A stretch of DNA of 11,858 nucleotides from Bacteroidota bacterium (GCA_030695265.1 JAUYTA010000416.1:1-11858), one strand, 5' to 3'; counted from the stretch's first letter, positions 1 to 7,257 are shown. Numbers and translations: made by a program. Notes: generated from the sequence alone by a model not told the origin.

Positions 1-1367
1 GGACCTGACATGTTGCTGCTTTCAACATCGAGTACGCCGCTAATCATAGCGCCAAGTCCCATGTAAAGGGTTAAAATGTAAAAGAACCCGATAACGGCAA
101 TGGCAACTATGGTTGATTTTCGGGCGGCGCGCTGACTGGAAACCGTATAATACCTGATCAGGATATGCGGCAAAGCCGATGTTCCTAAAAACAGGGCCAA
201 CATTAAGGATAAGAAGTTTAGCTTATCCCAGATCGTAGCGCCGGCAGCTTTTGAGAGCTTGTATAAAAGACCTGGTTTCATTACATCTTCACCCTTGGTA
301 ACATTCTGGTACCAGACCGTTACTTTCTCTTCTCCATCTTTAAATACTTTTTTGGAGAAACGGACGATTTCGCTATTTTCAATAGTTGTTAGGAATTCAA
401 ATGGGCCAACAGTACCTGTTTGGTCAACTTCCTTACCGTCAACAATTATTTTACTTAAATGCCCAACCTGATAAAATTTACCATCCGATTTAGGGGCGCC
501 GTTATAAAGCTTCGTTCCATCCGTGGTTTCAGAAGTATAAAGCATTTCTTCAAGGGTTGCCTTACTTTCATTTTTGTTTAATTTATACCAGCAGGTAGAA
601 CCTTCTTTTTCAAGCTTTACAAAAACCATTTTATCAACAACCTTAGTCGTTTTTACTAAAAACGAAGGATCAGATACGCCAACTATCGTGTCGTTGGTTA
701 CAACAGCCTCGGTGGTGATAAATTTATGGTAATTTTCGCTCGGCGTAAGGGTTAATCCGTTGTTTAAAATATAGAAGGTGAGGATTGTTGAGAAAACAAC
801 CAATAATGCGCCTTTAATAAACTGGACATAGGTTGTAGAGGTCATCCCGGCAGTAGCAACAATAAGAATAACGATTGAACCTACAATCACAACACCCATC
901 CAGTGAGGTAATCCGAGAAGTGGTACAACAAGGTCGCCAGCTCCAACCATCTGAGGAATAAGGTAGAATATCGAAACAATAAGCGTACTTATTGCTGCAG
1001 TAAGTTTTATTGATTTTGAATCGAATTTTGCATCAAGAGCGTCGGTAAATGTATATTTACCAAGTCTTTTCATAGGTTCTGCAACAAGGAATAATGCCAC
1101 CACCCATCCTGCAAGATAACCAATGGAATATAAAAATCCGTCGTACCCAGAGTATGCGATCATTCCGCAAATACCCAGGAACGATGCGGCCGACAAATAG
1201 TCGCCGGCAAACGCAACGCCATTAACACCCCAATGGATGTTCCCTCCGGCGGCATAATAACCTGCGGCTGATTTCGTCTTTCGGGCAAAGTAAAAAGACA
1301 AGCCCAACACCAGCCCAACAATAGAAAGGAATATTATTATTGCTAAATTAGAGACTTCATAAATCAT
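1..1367 (-). CDS. actP: Cation/acetate symporter (ActP-like, SSS family), 3' end cut by window edge
   Basis: This is a sodium:solute symporter of the ActP branch, an inner-membrane carrier expected to bring in acetate or similar short carboxylates with a cation. About 455 codons are visible from ATG at 1367; the C-terminus lies outside the window. Translation shows typical family segments: a first helix near residues 7-27, the glycine-rich YYAAGGNIHWGVNG region with FAGDYLSAASFLG (about 37-66), and GTSALPHILIRYYTVSSQRA (about 395-413), which closely resembles the E. coli ActP segment. An extra, hydrophilic stretch of about 144 residues (roughly 218-361) separates two membrane segments where E. 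coli ActP has a short loop. The gene starts 18 bases after the stop of the DUF485 gene, so the two are probably co-transcribed. There is no clear Shine-Dalgarno site. A TTG codon three codons upstream is a less likely start. The family is secure; acetate as substrate is inferred from similarity and the DUF485 neighbour. Confidence 0.9.
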   Translation of the reverse strand, partial: MIYEVSNLAIIIFLSIVGLVLGLSFYFARKTKSAAGYYAAGGNIHWGVNGVAFAGDYLSAASFLGICGMIAYSGYDGFLYSIGYLAGWVVALFLVAEPMKRLGKYTFTDALDAKFDSKSIKLTAAISTLIVSIFYLIPQMVGAGDLVVPLLGLPHWMGVVIVGSIVILIVATAGMTSTTYVQFIKGALLVVFSTILTFYILNNGLTLTPSENYHKFITTEAVVTNDTIVGVSDPSFLVKTTKVVDKMVFVKLEKEGSTCWYKLNKNESKATLEEMLYTSETTDGTKLYNGAPKSDGKFYQVGHLSKIIVDGKEVDQTGTVGPFEFLTTIENSEIVRFSKKVFKDGEEKVTVWYQNVTKGEDVMKPGLLYKLSKAAGATIWDKLNFLSLMLALFLGTSALPHILIRYYTVSSQRAARKSTIVAIAVIGFFYILTLYMGLGAMISGVLDVESSNMSG

Positions 1368-1385
1368 ATATTTCAATTATCAGGG

Positions 1386-1658
1386 TTAATTTTTATTCAT
1401 TTCGTTTTCCATCTTTGTACAAAAATAATTATAGATGAAACCCATAATTATTGCCAATACTATTAATCCAAATCCATAGATTATTGCGATGTTTTGTCCT
1501 CCAATTAGTTGAAGGCCCATTATTTCGGGCTTTGTTAAGCCGATAAGCACAAAGCCTGAATAGATGATTGTATAAGCAATGAATAATATTACCCCTAATT
1601 TTGATTTTTTTGCAGCTGCATTGTCTTTCCCAACGGTTACTGCCGGTTCATGAAGCAT
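1386..1658 (-). CDS. DUF485 family small inner-membrane protein (YjcH-like)
   Basis: This 90-residue protein has a charged N-terminus (about 1-20) and two hydrophobic helices (about 22-42 and 54-79) joined by a short loop, followed by a polar tail. It matches the DUF485 family, whose E. coli member YjcH lies directly upstream of actP. Here too it is the first gene of the pair, 18 bases before the symporter. Its molecular role is not established; a small partner or stability factor for the symporter is a reasonable inference. The start at 1658 is supported by a perfect TAAGGAGG Shine-Dalgarno sequence (1663-1670) four bases upstream, which is unusual in this window and suggests strong translation. 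Confidence 0.85.
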   Translation of the reverse strand: MLHEPAVTVGKDNAAAKKSKLGVILFIAYTIIYSGFVLIGLTKPEIMGLQLIGGQNIAIIYGFGLIVLAIIMGFIYNYFCTKMENEMNKN

Positions 1659-1662
1659 ATCT

Positions 1663-1670
1663 CCTCCTTA
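1663..1670 (-). promoter_or_regulatory. Perfect Shine-Dalgarno site of the DUF485 gene
   Basis: On the minus strand the sequence reads TAAGGAGG, fully complementary to the 16S rRNA 3' end, four bases before the ATG. No other gene in the window has such a site, in keeping with Bacteroidota, where these sites are rare. It fixes the start of the DUF485 gene. Confidence 0.8.
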
Positions 1671-1685
1671 TTTTTAAATTTTCGA

Positions 1686-1714
1686 TAAAGGTATTCATTA
1701 AAACTATTGGTCAA
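1686..1714 (-). promoter_or_regulatory. Candidate promoter of the DUF485-actP operon
   Basis: On the minus strand TTG (1714-1712) is followed after 18 bases by TACCTTTA (1693-1686), one base off the Bacteroidota -7 consensus TAnnTTTG. Transcription would begin near 1679, about 20 bases before the start codon. Just upstream is an imperfect inverted repeat, AATCTTCA/TTGAGATT (1713-1734), and further upstream the FNR-like box at 1740-1753. This is a motif match by eye only. Confidence 0.4.
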
Positions 1715-1739
1715 TCTTCAGTTAAGTTGAGATTAAACA

Positions 1740-1753
1740 TTGTTGTAAATCAA
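1740..1753. promoter_or_regulatory. FNR-like operator (TTGTTGTAAATCAA) between divergent genes
   Basis: The 14-base sequence matches 9 of the 10 defined positions of the FNR consensus TTGAT-N4-ATCAA. It lies between the DUF485-actP operon and the Crp/Fnr-type regulator. Relative to the candidate operon start near 1679 it is centred at about -67, a position suited to activation. On the regulator side it overlaps the likely -33 region (TTG 1743-1745; weak -7 AATCTTTG 1764-1771), which would suit autorepression. The consensus is from E. coli; the regulator here keeps the equivalent Glu and Arg of the recognition helix (EENTVRLL), so a similar half-site is plausible. Confidence 0.45.
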
Positions 1754-1788
1754 CTTTTTTTATAATCTTTGAACGAGAATATAAATTT

Positions 1789-2478
1789 ATGAAGCTTACA
1801 AAAAAAATCACCTGCAATAATTGTACAGATCCTTGTGATATTCAATCAGCACTTGTTAAAACAGGTAGAAGTATTGATGAAGCAAATATATTTCATGCGC
1901 ATTTCAAAAAACACGACGGCATATGTAAGCAAGGGAAAGAAGTTACTCACGCCTTATTTTTAACCAAAGGCTCGGCTAAGCTTTATCTTGAAGGATTGAA
2001 CAACAGGAATATCATCCTGTATATTTTAAAACCACCTGCCTATATTGGCTTATTGTCTTTTTTCGAAACCCCCACATATGCCTATTCTGTTACCGCCCTT
2101 GAAGATTCAGAAGTATGTTTCATTGAACTTAGTTTGGTTAAAAAACTTTATATCGAAAGCCATGACCTTCTATTGTGCCTGAATAAAGTATTTGGGAAGT
2201 CGGTTGCAAATATTATGGATAAAATTATTTCAATTAATCAAAAGCAAATCAGGGGAAGGATAGCTGAAAACCTGATTTATTTATCAAATTTGCATCAAAG
2301 CCACAAATTTCATCTGTGTCTTACGCGGAAAGAGATTGGCGAGATGGCAGCCATTTCTGAAGAAAACACGGTGAGGCTACTTTCTGAATTTGCAAAAGAA
2401 AGTATTATCAGTGTTAAAGGGCGCGATATAGAAATTCTTGATATGCCACTTTTGAAAAAAATTTGTGATGTAGGCTGA
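1789..2478 (+). CDS. Crp/Fnr family transcriptional regulator with FNR-like cysteine ligands
   Basis: This 229-residue cytoplasmic regulator has a cyclic-nucleotide-binding-type beta-barrel domain (about 45-125), a long dimerisation helix (about 130-160) and a Crp-type winged helix-turn-helix (about 172-222; TRKEIGEMAAISEENTVRLL). Three N-terminal cysteines, C9, C12 and C16 (C-x2-C-x3-C), plus C110 in LEDSEVCFI are present. C110 aligns with FNR C122 (LETSMVCEI), so the set resembles the four [4Fe-4S] ligands of FNR, with tighter N-terminal spacing than the E. coli C-x2-C-x5-C. C46 is another candidate ligand. I infer an oxygen- or redox-sensing regulator that may control the divergent acetate-uptake operon and itself. 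It could instead sense NO or be a cluster-free Crp paralogue. The metallophosphoesterase gene follows by 24 bases and is probably co-transcribed. Confidence 0.85.
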   Translation: MKLTKKITCNNCTDPCDIQSALVKTGRSIDEANIFHAHFKKHDGICKQGKEVTHALFLTKGSAKLYLEGLNNRNIILYILKPPAYIGLLSFFETPTYAYSVTALEDSEVCFIELSLVKKLYIESHDLLLCLNKVFGKSVANIMDKIISINQKQIRGRIAENLIYLSNLHQSHKFHLCLTRKEIGEMAAISEENTVRLLSEFAKESIISVKGRDIEILDMPLLKKICDVG

Positions 2479-2502
2479 AAATTAAATAAAAACACACTTT
2501 CA

Positions 2503-3258
2503 ATGAGGATCCAATATTGCTCCGACCTGCACCTTGAGTTTGCACAGAATGACAAATATCTTCAGCAAAATCCATTGGTAAAAAATGGCGATATACTGAT
2601 TCTTGCCGGGGATATTGTGCCGTTGCACGAGGTTAACTTCAGCCATCCATTCTTCAGCCTCGTTGCTGATAATTACGAGAAAGTCTTTTGGGTTCCCGGC
2701 AATCATGAGTACTATCACCGTGACATTTGTGAATTCGGTGCTTCATTTGATATCCAGATACGGAGCAATATTCATTTGGTGAACAATGTGGCCCTTCAAT
2801 ATGATGAAGTCAGGTTTGTTTTCAGTACTTTATGGTCGAAGTTGAGCGCTGAAAATGAGAAAATTATAGAACAAGGCGTTTCAGATTTTTCGTGTATCCA
2901 GAAGAAGGACAAAAAACTCAAAGCTTCAGATTACAATAAATTGCATGACGAATGCTTAAATTTTTTAAAGCTTACCTTAACTGATGAAGTTGAAAAAACC
3001 ATCGTGGTCACCCACCATCTTCCATCGGGTTTGTGCAATTATCCCCCGCATGCGAAAAGTCCGATCAACGAGGCCTTTTGTGTAGAGTTGACCGATTATG
3101 TTGAACGTTGCAACGCTAATTTCTGGATATACGGACACAGCCATTTCAATCAAAAACCTTTATACATCGGCGACACCGTATTGCTAACAAATCAGTTAGG
3201 GTACGTGCATTGCAATGAGCATCTTGGATTTAATCGCCAGGCTTATTTTTTAATCTGA
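2503..3258 (+). CDS. Calcineurin-like metallophosphoesterase
   Basis: This 251-residue protein has no signal peptide and is probably cytoplasmic. It carries the complete dinuclear-metal motif set of calcineurin-type phosphoesterases in order: D8-L-H10, G36-D37, G66-N67-H68-E69, H171-H172 and G211-H-S-H214. Enzymes of this superfamily hydrolyse phosphomonoesters or diesters using Mn, Fe or Zn pairs; the substrate cannot be told from sequence. The start at ATG 2503 is placed by the immediate onset of the first beta-strand and the D-x-H motif. It lies 24 bases after the regulator gene, so shared transcription is likely, although a functional link is not shown. Its stop codon directly abuts the stop codon of the converging sensor gene. 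Confidence 0.9.
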   Translation: MRIQYCSDLHLEFAQNDKYLQQNPLVKNGDILILAGDIVPLHEVNFSHPFFSLVADNYEKVFWVPGNHEYYHRDICEFGASFDIQIRSNIHLVNNVALQYDEVRFVFSTLWSKLSAENEKIIEQGVSDFSCIQKKDKKLKASDYNKLHDECLNFLKLTLTDEVEKTIVVTHHLPSGLCNYPPHAKSPINEAFCVELTDYVERCNANFWIYGHSHFNQKPLYIGDTVLLTNQLGYVHCNEHLGFNRQAYFLI

Positions 3259-6120
3259 TCAGCCTGTAATCCTGAAATCATTGCCAATCTTATTTTGATA
3301 GCCGGGCAGTAGGGCAAGTGTCTTTTTTACGACCGACAATTCTATTTCGATAAGCCCTTTGGTATTTAGTGAATTGGACAGGGGCAAATTGCTCTTCAGT
3401 AATTTAACTTGATTTTTAAAACGGAGGCCCATCAGGAAGTTGTAGGCATAAATTATTTCTTCAACCGTATTTTCATTCAATACCTGCTTTGTTTTCAGCG
3501 CATTTAACCTGTCAATCGTGTTTGTACCCCAAATGTTATTCTGAAGCGAATAGGTTCGCGCAAACATGACCAAGACACTTACCGCGTTTTTTAAATCAAT
3601 GGTTTCTGTGTTTTTGTCCGAAATAATAGTTCCTGACGAGATTTGCTGCGTTTTGAGATTAAACGTATTGCGTGCCAGATGGTACAAAAAAACCGACTGT
3701 TGCTTGATTAAAACGCCAATCGTTTCACGTAAGCGATCAGTAATTTCCTCCTTCCCGTATATATTCCTGAAATCAAAGAAAATCATGGCTTCCAATAAAT
3801 TTTGTGGTTCAGGGGTCACAATCCATTTGGCGAAATATTTTTCCCATACATTGATTGGTTTGCACCAGACAGGGTTTTTTGCCATAATGTTTCCTTTGCA
3901 GTATGCGTAGCCGATGTGATTCAGGGTATCGCATACTTTCTCCCCAAGCCTGATAAAATAATCATTTACCGCTGCTTCGTTGTCTTTATCAACTTCATCA
4001 TAAATGATTGCGTTGTCCTGATCGGTAAATAAAGTTTCCTCCTGCCGCCCTTCGCTTCCGAGGCAGATAAACGAAAAACCAACCGGCGGAGGACCCAATT
4101 CTTTTGTGGTCAGTTCAATTATCCTGCAAATAACAGCATCCGAAAACGTAGAAGTCATATTCGTGATGTACCTGATCGTTATGCCACTGTTGATAAGTGG
4201 AACAATCAGGTCGTGAAGCGAACTGTAACAGGTTTTCAATTCGTTGGTGGTTAAAGCCTTTTTTACATCGGAAATTAAAAAAGTAAGCGAATTCTTCAGG
4301 GATTTATAGATATCCCGGATCTTAATGACGCCTTTTACCGCATGGGCATCGTCTCTGACCACGAGGTGGTTTATCTTTTTTTCGTCGCAGAGGGCTATTG
4401 CAGCGTAAACAGAAGTGTCTTCACCGATATAAACAATGGGGGAGCTCATGATTAAATAGGCCGGATTATCCAAATGAAGCTTATGCGAAAGTACCCTGTT
4501 TTGCAGGTCGTCGCTGGTTATAATCCCAATAGGGTCTCTGCCGTTTTTAGTAATTAACAGGTTGTCAGTTTTAAAAACGGTTAAAGATTTTACAACTTCA
4601 TCGATGGTCGAATCAGCATCGAGCGGGCAGGCAGGAGTCATAAAGTCCCTGACCGGCTGTTCCATCAGGAACAAGTTCGATTTTAATTCGGAAATGATAG
4701 TGCCGGTTATGGTTTTTTCATTTTCGATTGAAGTGACATCTTCAATTACCCCATCACAAATCATTTCTTTCGACTCTTTGTTGTCGTACAAAACAAGAGT
4801 CACAGAAACATACGCGGTTTCGTGGTTTTTCCTTTGAATCTTTAATACCTTGTTCCTGATGTAACCGTCTTTTAGAAGGATATTTATGAGTTCATTCCGG
4901 TCGTCTGAATTGACAGGTATTTTAATGAAATTTGTTTCCGACAATTCCCTGAAATTATCGTAACCCAATATTTTGACTGCTGTTTCGTTGGCAAAAATAA
5001 ACTTCCCCTTGCTGTCGATACTTGTCCTGAAAAAGCCAATATTGAGGGTGTTGAGTAATTTTTGATAATCTAAAACCGACAGGTTTGAGTTGCGGTCGGT
5101 GGTGATGTTTTTAATGATGATAATATTTACTTCCCTGCCGCTGAATACAGCACTTGACGAGGTGATCAACACTTCGATGAACCCGCCGTTTTTCTTTTTC
5201 AGGTGAATATCGTATTGTCCTTCCCTGATCATGTTTTGTGAGAAAGTTTCAATCAAATCTTTATTGTTGTTTTCGCTCACCATTGCACTGATTGGCAGGT
5301 TGAGGAGTTCCGTATTTGCAAACCCTGTCATTTTACAAACCACGCCATTCAGGAAAGTTATACGGCCATCTGCCAGCATGATCAATCCTTCGGTTGCCGC
5401 TTCAACCAGTGTCCGATATTTCTCTTTCGATTCGTTTAGGTCGTTTTCGGCTTTGGCTCTTTTCTTCTCTATGGTTAAACTTTGCTGAGAGATAAAAAAA
5501 AGCAAGCTTGCTATCAGGATAGAAATTCCGGTGGATATCCAAATCAGTTTTTTTGTAAGCGCTTTGATCTCTTTCTTTACGTCTTCAATATAAATACCAG
5601 TTCCTATAATCCAACCCCATGCATTAAAAGCTTTTACATACGAAAGCTTAGGGACAATATGCAGCGAATCTTCTTTCCATTGCCACATGTAATTTACATA
5701 CCCGTGACCCGATTTTTCAACAGTCTTCACACATTCAACAAAAAGCAGTGTTCCATGTGGATCGCGAAAATTGCTCAGATCTTTTCCGTTCAGGTCGGTG
5801 CGGTAGGGGTGCATCACCATGTTGGGGTGCATATCGGTTATCCAGAAATAATCCTTGTTTTCATCTCCATACCTGAGGTATTGAATCCTTGAGATAGCCG
5901 TTTCCTGGGCCATTTCGTGGGTCAAAATTCCGTTACGCTCATCGTTTTCGTATTTCGAGACGATGCTTAATGCCGAGTTAGTCAACTCCTTGATCATTTC
6001 ACGCTTGCCATTCATTATATTTTCCTGAAACCGGGGTATGATAATCAGGAAAATGGTAAGAATAAAAAGCAGGATTGAAACTGCTGAAGGAATAATTATT
6101 TTCAGATAAACTTTTTTCAT
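3259..6120 (-). CDS. Membrane sensor: Cache-PAS-PAS-CBS-CBS-DUF294 nucleotidyltransferase-like protein
   Basis: This 953-residue protein begins with a membrane helix (about 7-29), an extracytoplasmic single-Cache domain (about 33-180; DYFWITDMHPNMVMHPY and WGWIIGTGIYIEDV are typical sCache_2 motifs) and a second helix (about 192-212). A short coiled linker leads to two PAS domains (about 234-343 and 350-468), two CBS repeats (about 490-548 and 553-615) and a DUF294 module. The nucleotidyltransferase-like part contains G688-S-E-G-R-x-E and D700-x-D702, the GlnD-type metal-binding signature, followed by the helical DUF294 C-terminal region (about 800-945). There is no histidine kinase, GGDEF or methyl-accepting output, so the DUF294 part is the likely effector. 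CBS pairs commonly bind adenine nucleotides, and Cache domains often bind small organic acids. DUF294/CBS proteins frequently neighbour actP. I infer a sensor linking external carboxylate to cytoplasmic energy state; the target is unknown. The gene appears monocistronic, with a long 5' leader region. Confidence 0.88.
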   Translation of the reverse strand: MKKVYLKIIIPSAVSILLFILTIFLIIIPRFQENIMNGKREMIKELTNSALSIVSKYENDERNGILTHEMAQETAISRIQYLRYGDENKDYFWITDMHPNMVMHPYRTDLNGKDLSNFRDPHGTLLFVECVKTVEKSGHGYVNYMWQWKEDSLHIVPKLSYVKAFNAWGWIIGTGIYIEDVKKEIKALTKKLIWISTGISILIASLLFFISQQSLTIEKKRAKAENDLNESKEKYRTLVEAATEGLIMLADGRITFLNGVVCKMTGFANTELLNLPISAMVSENNNKDLIETFSQNMIREGQYDIHLKKKNGGFIEVLITSSSAVFSGREVNIIIIKNITTDRNSNLSVLDYQKLLNTLNIGFFRTSIDSKGKFIFANETAVKILGYDNFRELSETNFIKIPVNSDDRNELINILLKDGYIRNKVLKIQRKNHETAYVSVTLVLYDNKESKEMICDGVIEDVTSIENEKTITGTIISELKSNLFLMEQPVRDFMTPACPLDADSTIDEVVKSLTVFKTDNLLITKNGRDPIGIITSDDLQNRVLSHKLHLDNPAYLIMSSPIVYIGEDTSVYAAIALCDEKKINHLVVRDDAHAVKGVIKIRDIYKSLKNSLTFLISDVKKALTTNELKTCYSSLHDLIVPLINSGITIRYITNMTSTFSDAVICRIIELTTKELGPPPVGFSFICLGSEGRQEETLFTDQDNAIIYDEVDKDNEAAVNDYFIRLGEKVCDTLNHIGYAYCKGNIMAKNPVWCKPINVWEKYFAKWIVTPEPQNLLEAMIFFDFRNIYGKEEITDRLRETIGVLIKQQSVFLYHLARNTFNLKTQQISSGTIISDKNTETIDLKNAVSVLVMFARTYSLQNNIWGTNTIDRLNALKTKQVLNENTVEEIIYAYNFLMGLRFKNQVKLLKSNLPLSNSLNTKGLIEIELSVVKKTLALLPGYQNKIGNDFRITG

Positions 6121-6155
6121 CTGTTTATAATTTGTTTTTTAATTGCCAGATAGCC

Positions 6156-6225
6156 TGTCCCGATATATCGGGAGAACTCGCCATAGATAATCATGCTCTG
6201 TGTCCCAATAAATCGGGATGGCTCG
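6156..6225. repeat. Two copies of a TCCCGATATATCGGGA-type palindromic repeat
   Basis: The first copy is a perfect 16-base palindrome at 6158-6173. The second, TCCCAATAAATCGGGA (6203-6218), is a decayed version. Similarity extends past the palindrome: both units start with TGTCCC and end with CTCG after the palindrome (6156-6180 and 6201-6225), and are 45 bases apart. They resemble dispersed intergenic REP-like units, or could be a paired operator upstream of the sensor gene. Confidence 0.6.
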
Positions 6226-6406
6226 TTTCATGAAACTTTAGCTAAGAAACTATCCTGACCTGTTGAAATAGCGCTTTTTAATAGCCGCCCGTGTAATGGG
6301 CTTATGCAAAGCTAATCATTAGTTGGCTTATTTCCTGAATTATTTCCCGGAAGGATGCGTACACATTCAATACTGTTTGTGCATTGAAATGTTTTTCTTT
6401 GGGCAT

Positions 6407-6432
6407 AAAAAAGGCTGTCCTTCCAGACAGCC
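6407..6432 (-). terminator. Rho-independent terminator of the peroxiredoxin gene
   Basis: On the minus strand a 7-bp stem GGCTGTC/GACAGCC (6432-6426 with 6419-6413) encloses a 6-base loop and is followed by six T residues (6412-6407). It begins about 31 bases after the peroxiredoxin stop codon. Confidence 0.85.
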
Positions 6433-6463
6433 CATTGTATTCAATGTTTTTCGAACCAATATT

Positions 6464-7015
6464 CTAGTTCTGCATCACCGTGTTTGATAATGTCAGTTCG
6501 CCCGGAATCCAATCGCAGGGAGTTAATTCGCCGGTTTGGAGAGCATCCAAAACACGGATAATTTCTTTTACATTGCGGCCAACATTCAGTCCGTTAACCG
6601 AAACATGCTGAATGATTCCTTCCGGATCGATGATGTACGTAGCACGGTAAGCGATTTTGTTGTCGGCTTCCAATATGCCCAATTCTTCAGAAAGCGATTT
6701 GCTGGTATCAGCTAACATCGGGAATTTCAGTCTTTTCAACCCTGAGTGGTTATTTCGCCATGCGAGGTGTACGAATTGTGAATCGATTGAAGCGCCAACC
6801 ACATTGGCATTACGCTTGGCAAATTCGTCGAAATGATCGTTGAATGATACAATTTCGGTTGGACAAACAAAAGTAAAGTCGAGTGGCCACCAGAAAAACA
6901 CTGTCCATTTACCAGCAATGTCGGCATTGGTCAGGGTTGCGAACTCTTTGCCAAATTCGAGTGAAACAACAGCATCTTTTTTAAACTCAGGAAATTTTTC
7001 GTTGATTGTCTTCAT
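6464..7015 (-). CDS. 2-Cys peroxiredoxin, AhpC/Prx1 type
   Basis: This 183-residue cytoplasmic thiol peroxidase reduces hydrogen peroxide, organic peroxides or peroxynitrite. The active-site motif P44-x3-T48-x2-C51 (PLDFTFVCP) gives the peroxidatic cysteine, R124 (YRATYIIDP) is the conserved supporting arginine, and C167 in ELTPCDW is the resolving cysteine near the C-terminus. The tail VGRNVKEIIRVLDALQTGEL is typical of the AhpC group and recalls the mycobacterial AhpC. The usual FFYPxDF is here FFWWPLDF. No GGLG segment is obvious, so the enzyme may be of the less overoxidation-sensitive bacterial type. No ahpF or reductase gene lies next to it, so it is probably monocistronic, with its own promoter (7058-7089) and terminator. 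Confidence 0.93.
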   Translation of the reverse strand: MKTINEKFPEFKKDAVVSLEFGKEFATLTNADIAGKWTVFFWWPLDFTFVCPTEIVSFNDHFDEFAKRNANVVGASIDSQFVHLAWRNNHSGLKRLKFPMLADTSKSLSEELGILEADNKIAYRATYIIDPEGIIQHVSVNGLNVGRNVKEIIRVLDALQTGELTPCDWIPGELTLSNTVMQN

Positions 7016-7057
7016 ACTATTTGTATTAATAATTTAAAATTCTTCAAAATCGTGAGG

Positions 7058-7089
7058 CAAATATACTCCCCTGTTGTTCGCCAGTCAAA
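7058..7089 (-). promoter_or_regulatory. Bacteroidota-type promoter of the peroxiredoxin gene
   Basis: On the minus strand TTTG (7089-7086) is separated by exactly 20 bases from TATATTTG (7065-7058). Both elements match the Bacteroidota -33 (TTTG) and -7 (TAnnTTTG) consensus with no mismatch. Transcription should begin near 7051, leaving a leader of about 35 bases. Confidence 0.7.
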
Positions 7090-7208
7090 TCGAATTTTTC
7101 AATCCTGAATAGACAAAAACTATCCGAAAAAATTCATTTACTTGAATTTACAGTAAAGTGTTTGATTTACGCTTATTTGAGCGATTCCGGGTTTTTAATA
7201 AAAATCAA

Positions 7209-7220
7209 AAGTTGCAACTT
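7209..7220. promoter_or_regulatory. Perfect palindrome AAGTTGCAACTT, possible operator
   Basis: This 12-base perfect palindrome lies six bases upstream of the candidate -33 element of the oxidoreductase gene, centred about 50 bases before the predicted transcription start. The position suits an activator site. The binding protein is unknown. Confidence 0.35.
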
Positions 7221-7225
7221 GCAGG

Positions 7226-7257
7226 CTTGGTGATTCTGGAAGATAATTTTACCTTTA
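7226..7257 (+). promoter_or_regulatory. Candidate promoter of the first Gfo/Idh/MocA gene
   Basis: CTTG (7226-7229) is followed after 20 bases by TACCTTTA (7250-7257), each one base off the Bacteroidota consensus. It would give a leader of about 60 bases before ATG 7325. The same TACCTTTA element is seen in the candidate promoter of the DUF485-actP operon. Confidence 0.45.

Larger units (their letters stand above)
6121..6463. other. Gene-free stretch with palindromes, a possible -7 element and a terminator
   Basis: No convincing gene was found here. It holds two related palindromes (6158-6173 and 6203-6218), a perfect 12-base palindrome GTTTCATGAAAC (6225-6236), a minus-strand TAGCTTTG (6314-6307) matching the Bacteroidota -7 consensus without a clear -33 partner, an inverted repeat CTAATCATTAG (6312-6322), and the peroxiredoxin terminator at the right end. 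If the -7 element is used, the Cache/DUF294 gene has a leader of roughly 180 bases that contains the palindromes. Confidence 0.5.

Noticed and set aside
282..714. Intein or split gene in the symporter
   Set aside because: The insert has no intein-type splice-junction residues (such as a C-terminal His-Asn), and flanking membrane segments continue in one frame.
1713..1734. AATCTTCA/TTGAGATT as the main Crp/Fnr site
   Set aside because: The half-sites are in the opposite order (TCA then TTGA) to FNR or CRP sites; TTGTTGTAAATCAA at 1740-1753 fits the consensus much better.
5482..5892. Plus-strand 136-codon open frame within the sensor gene
   Set aside because: It is antisense to the well-supported Cache domain, has no recognisable domain and no promoter or ribosome site.
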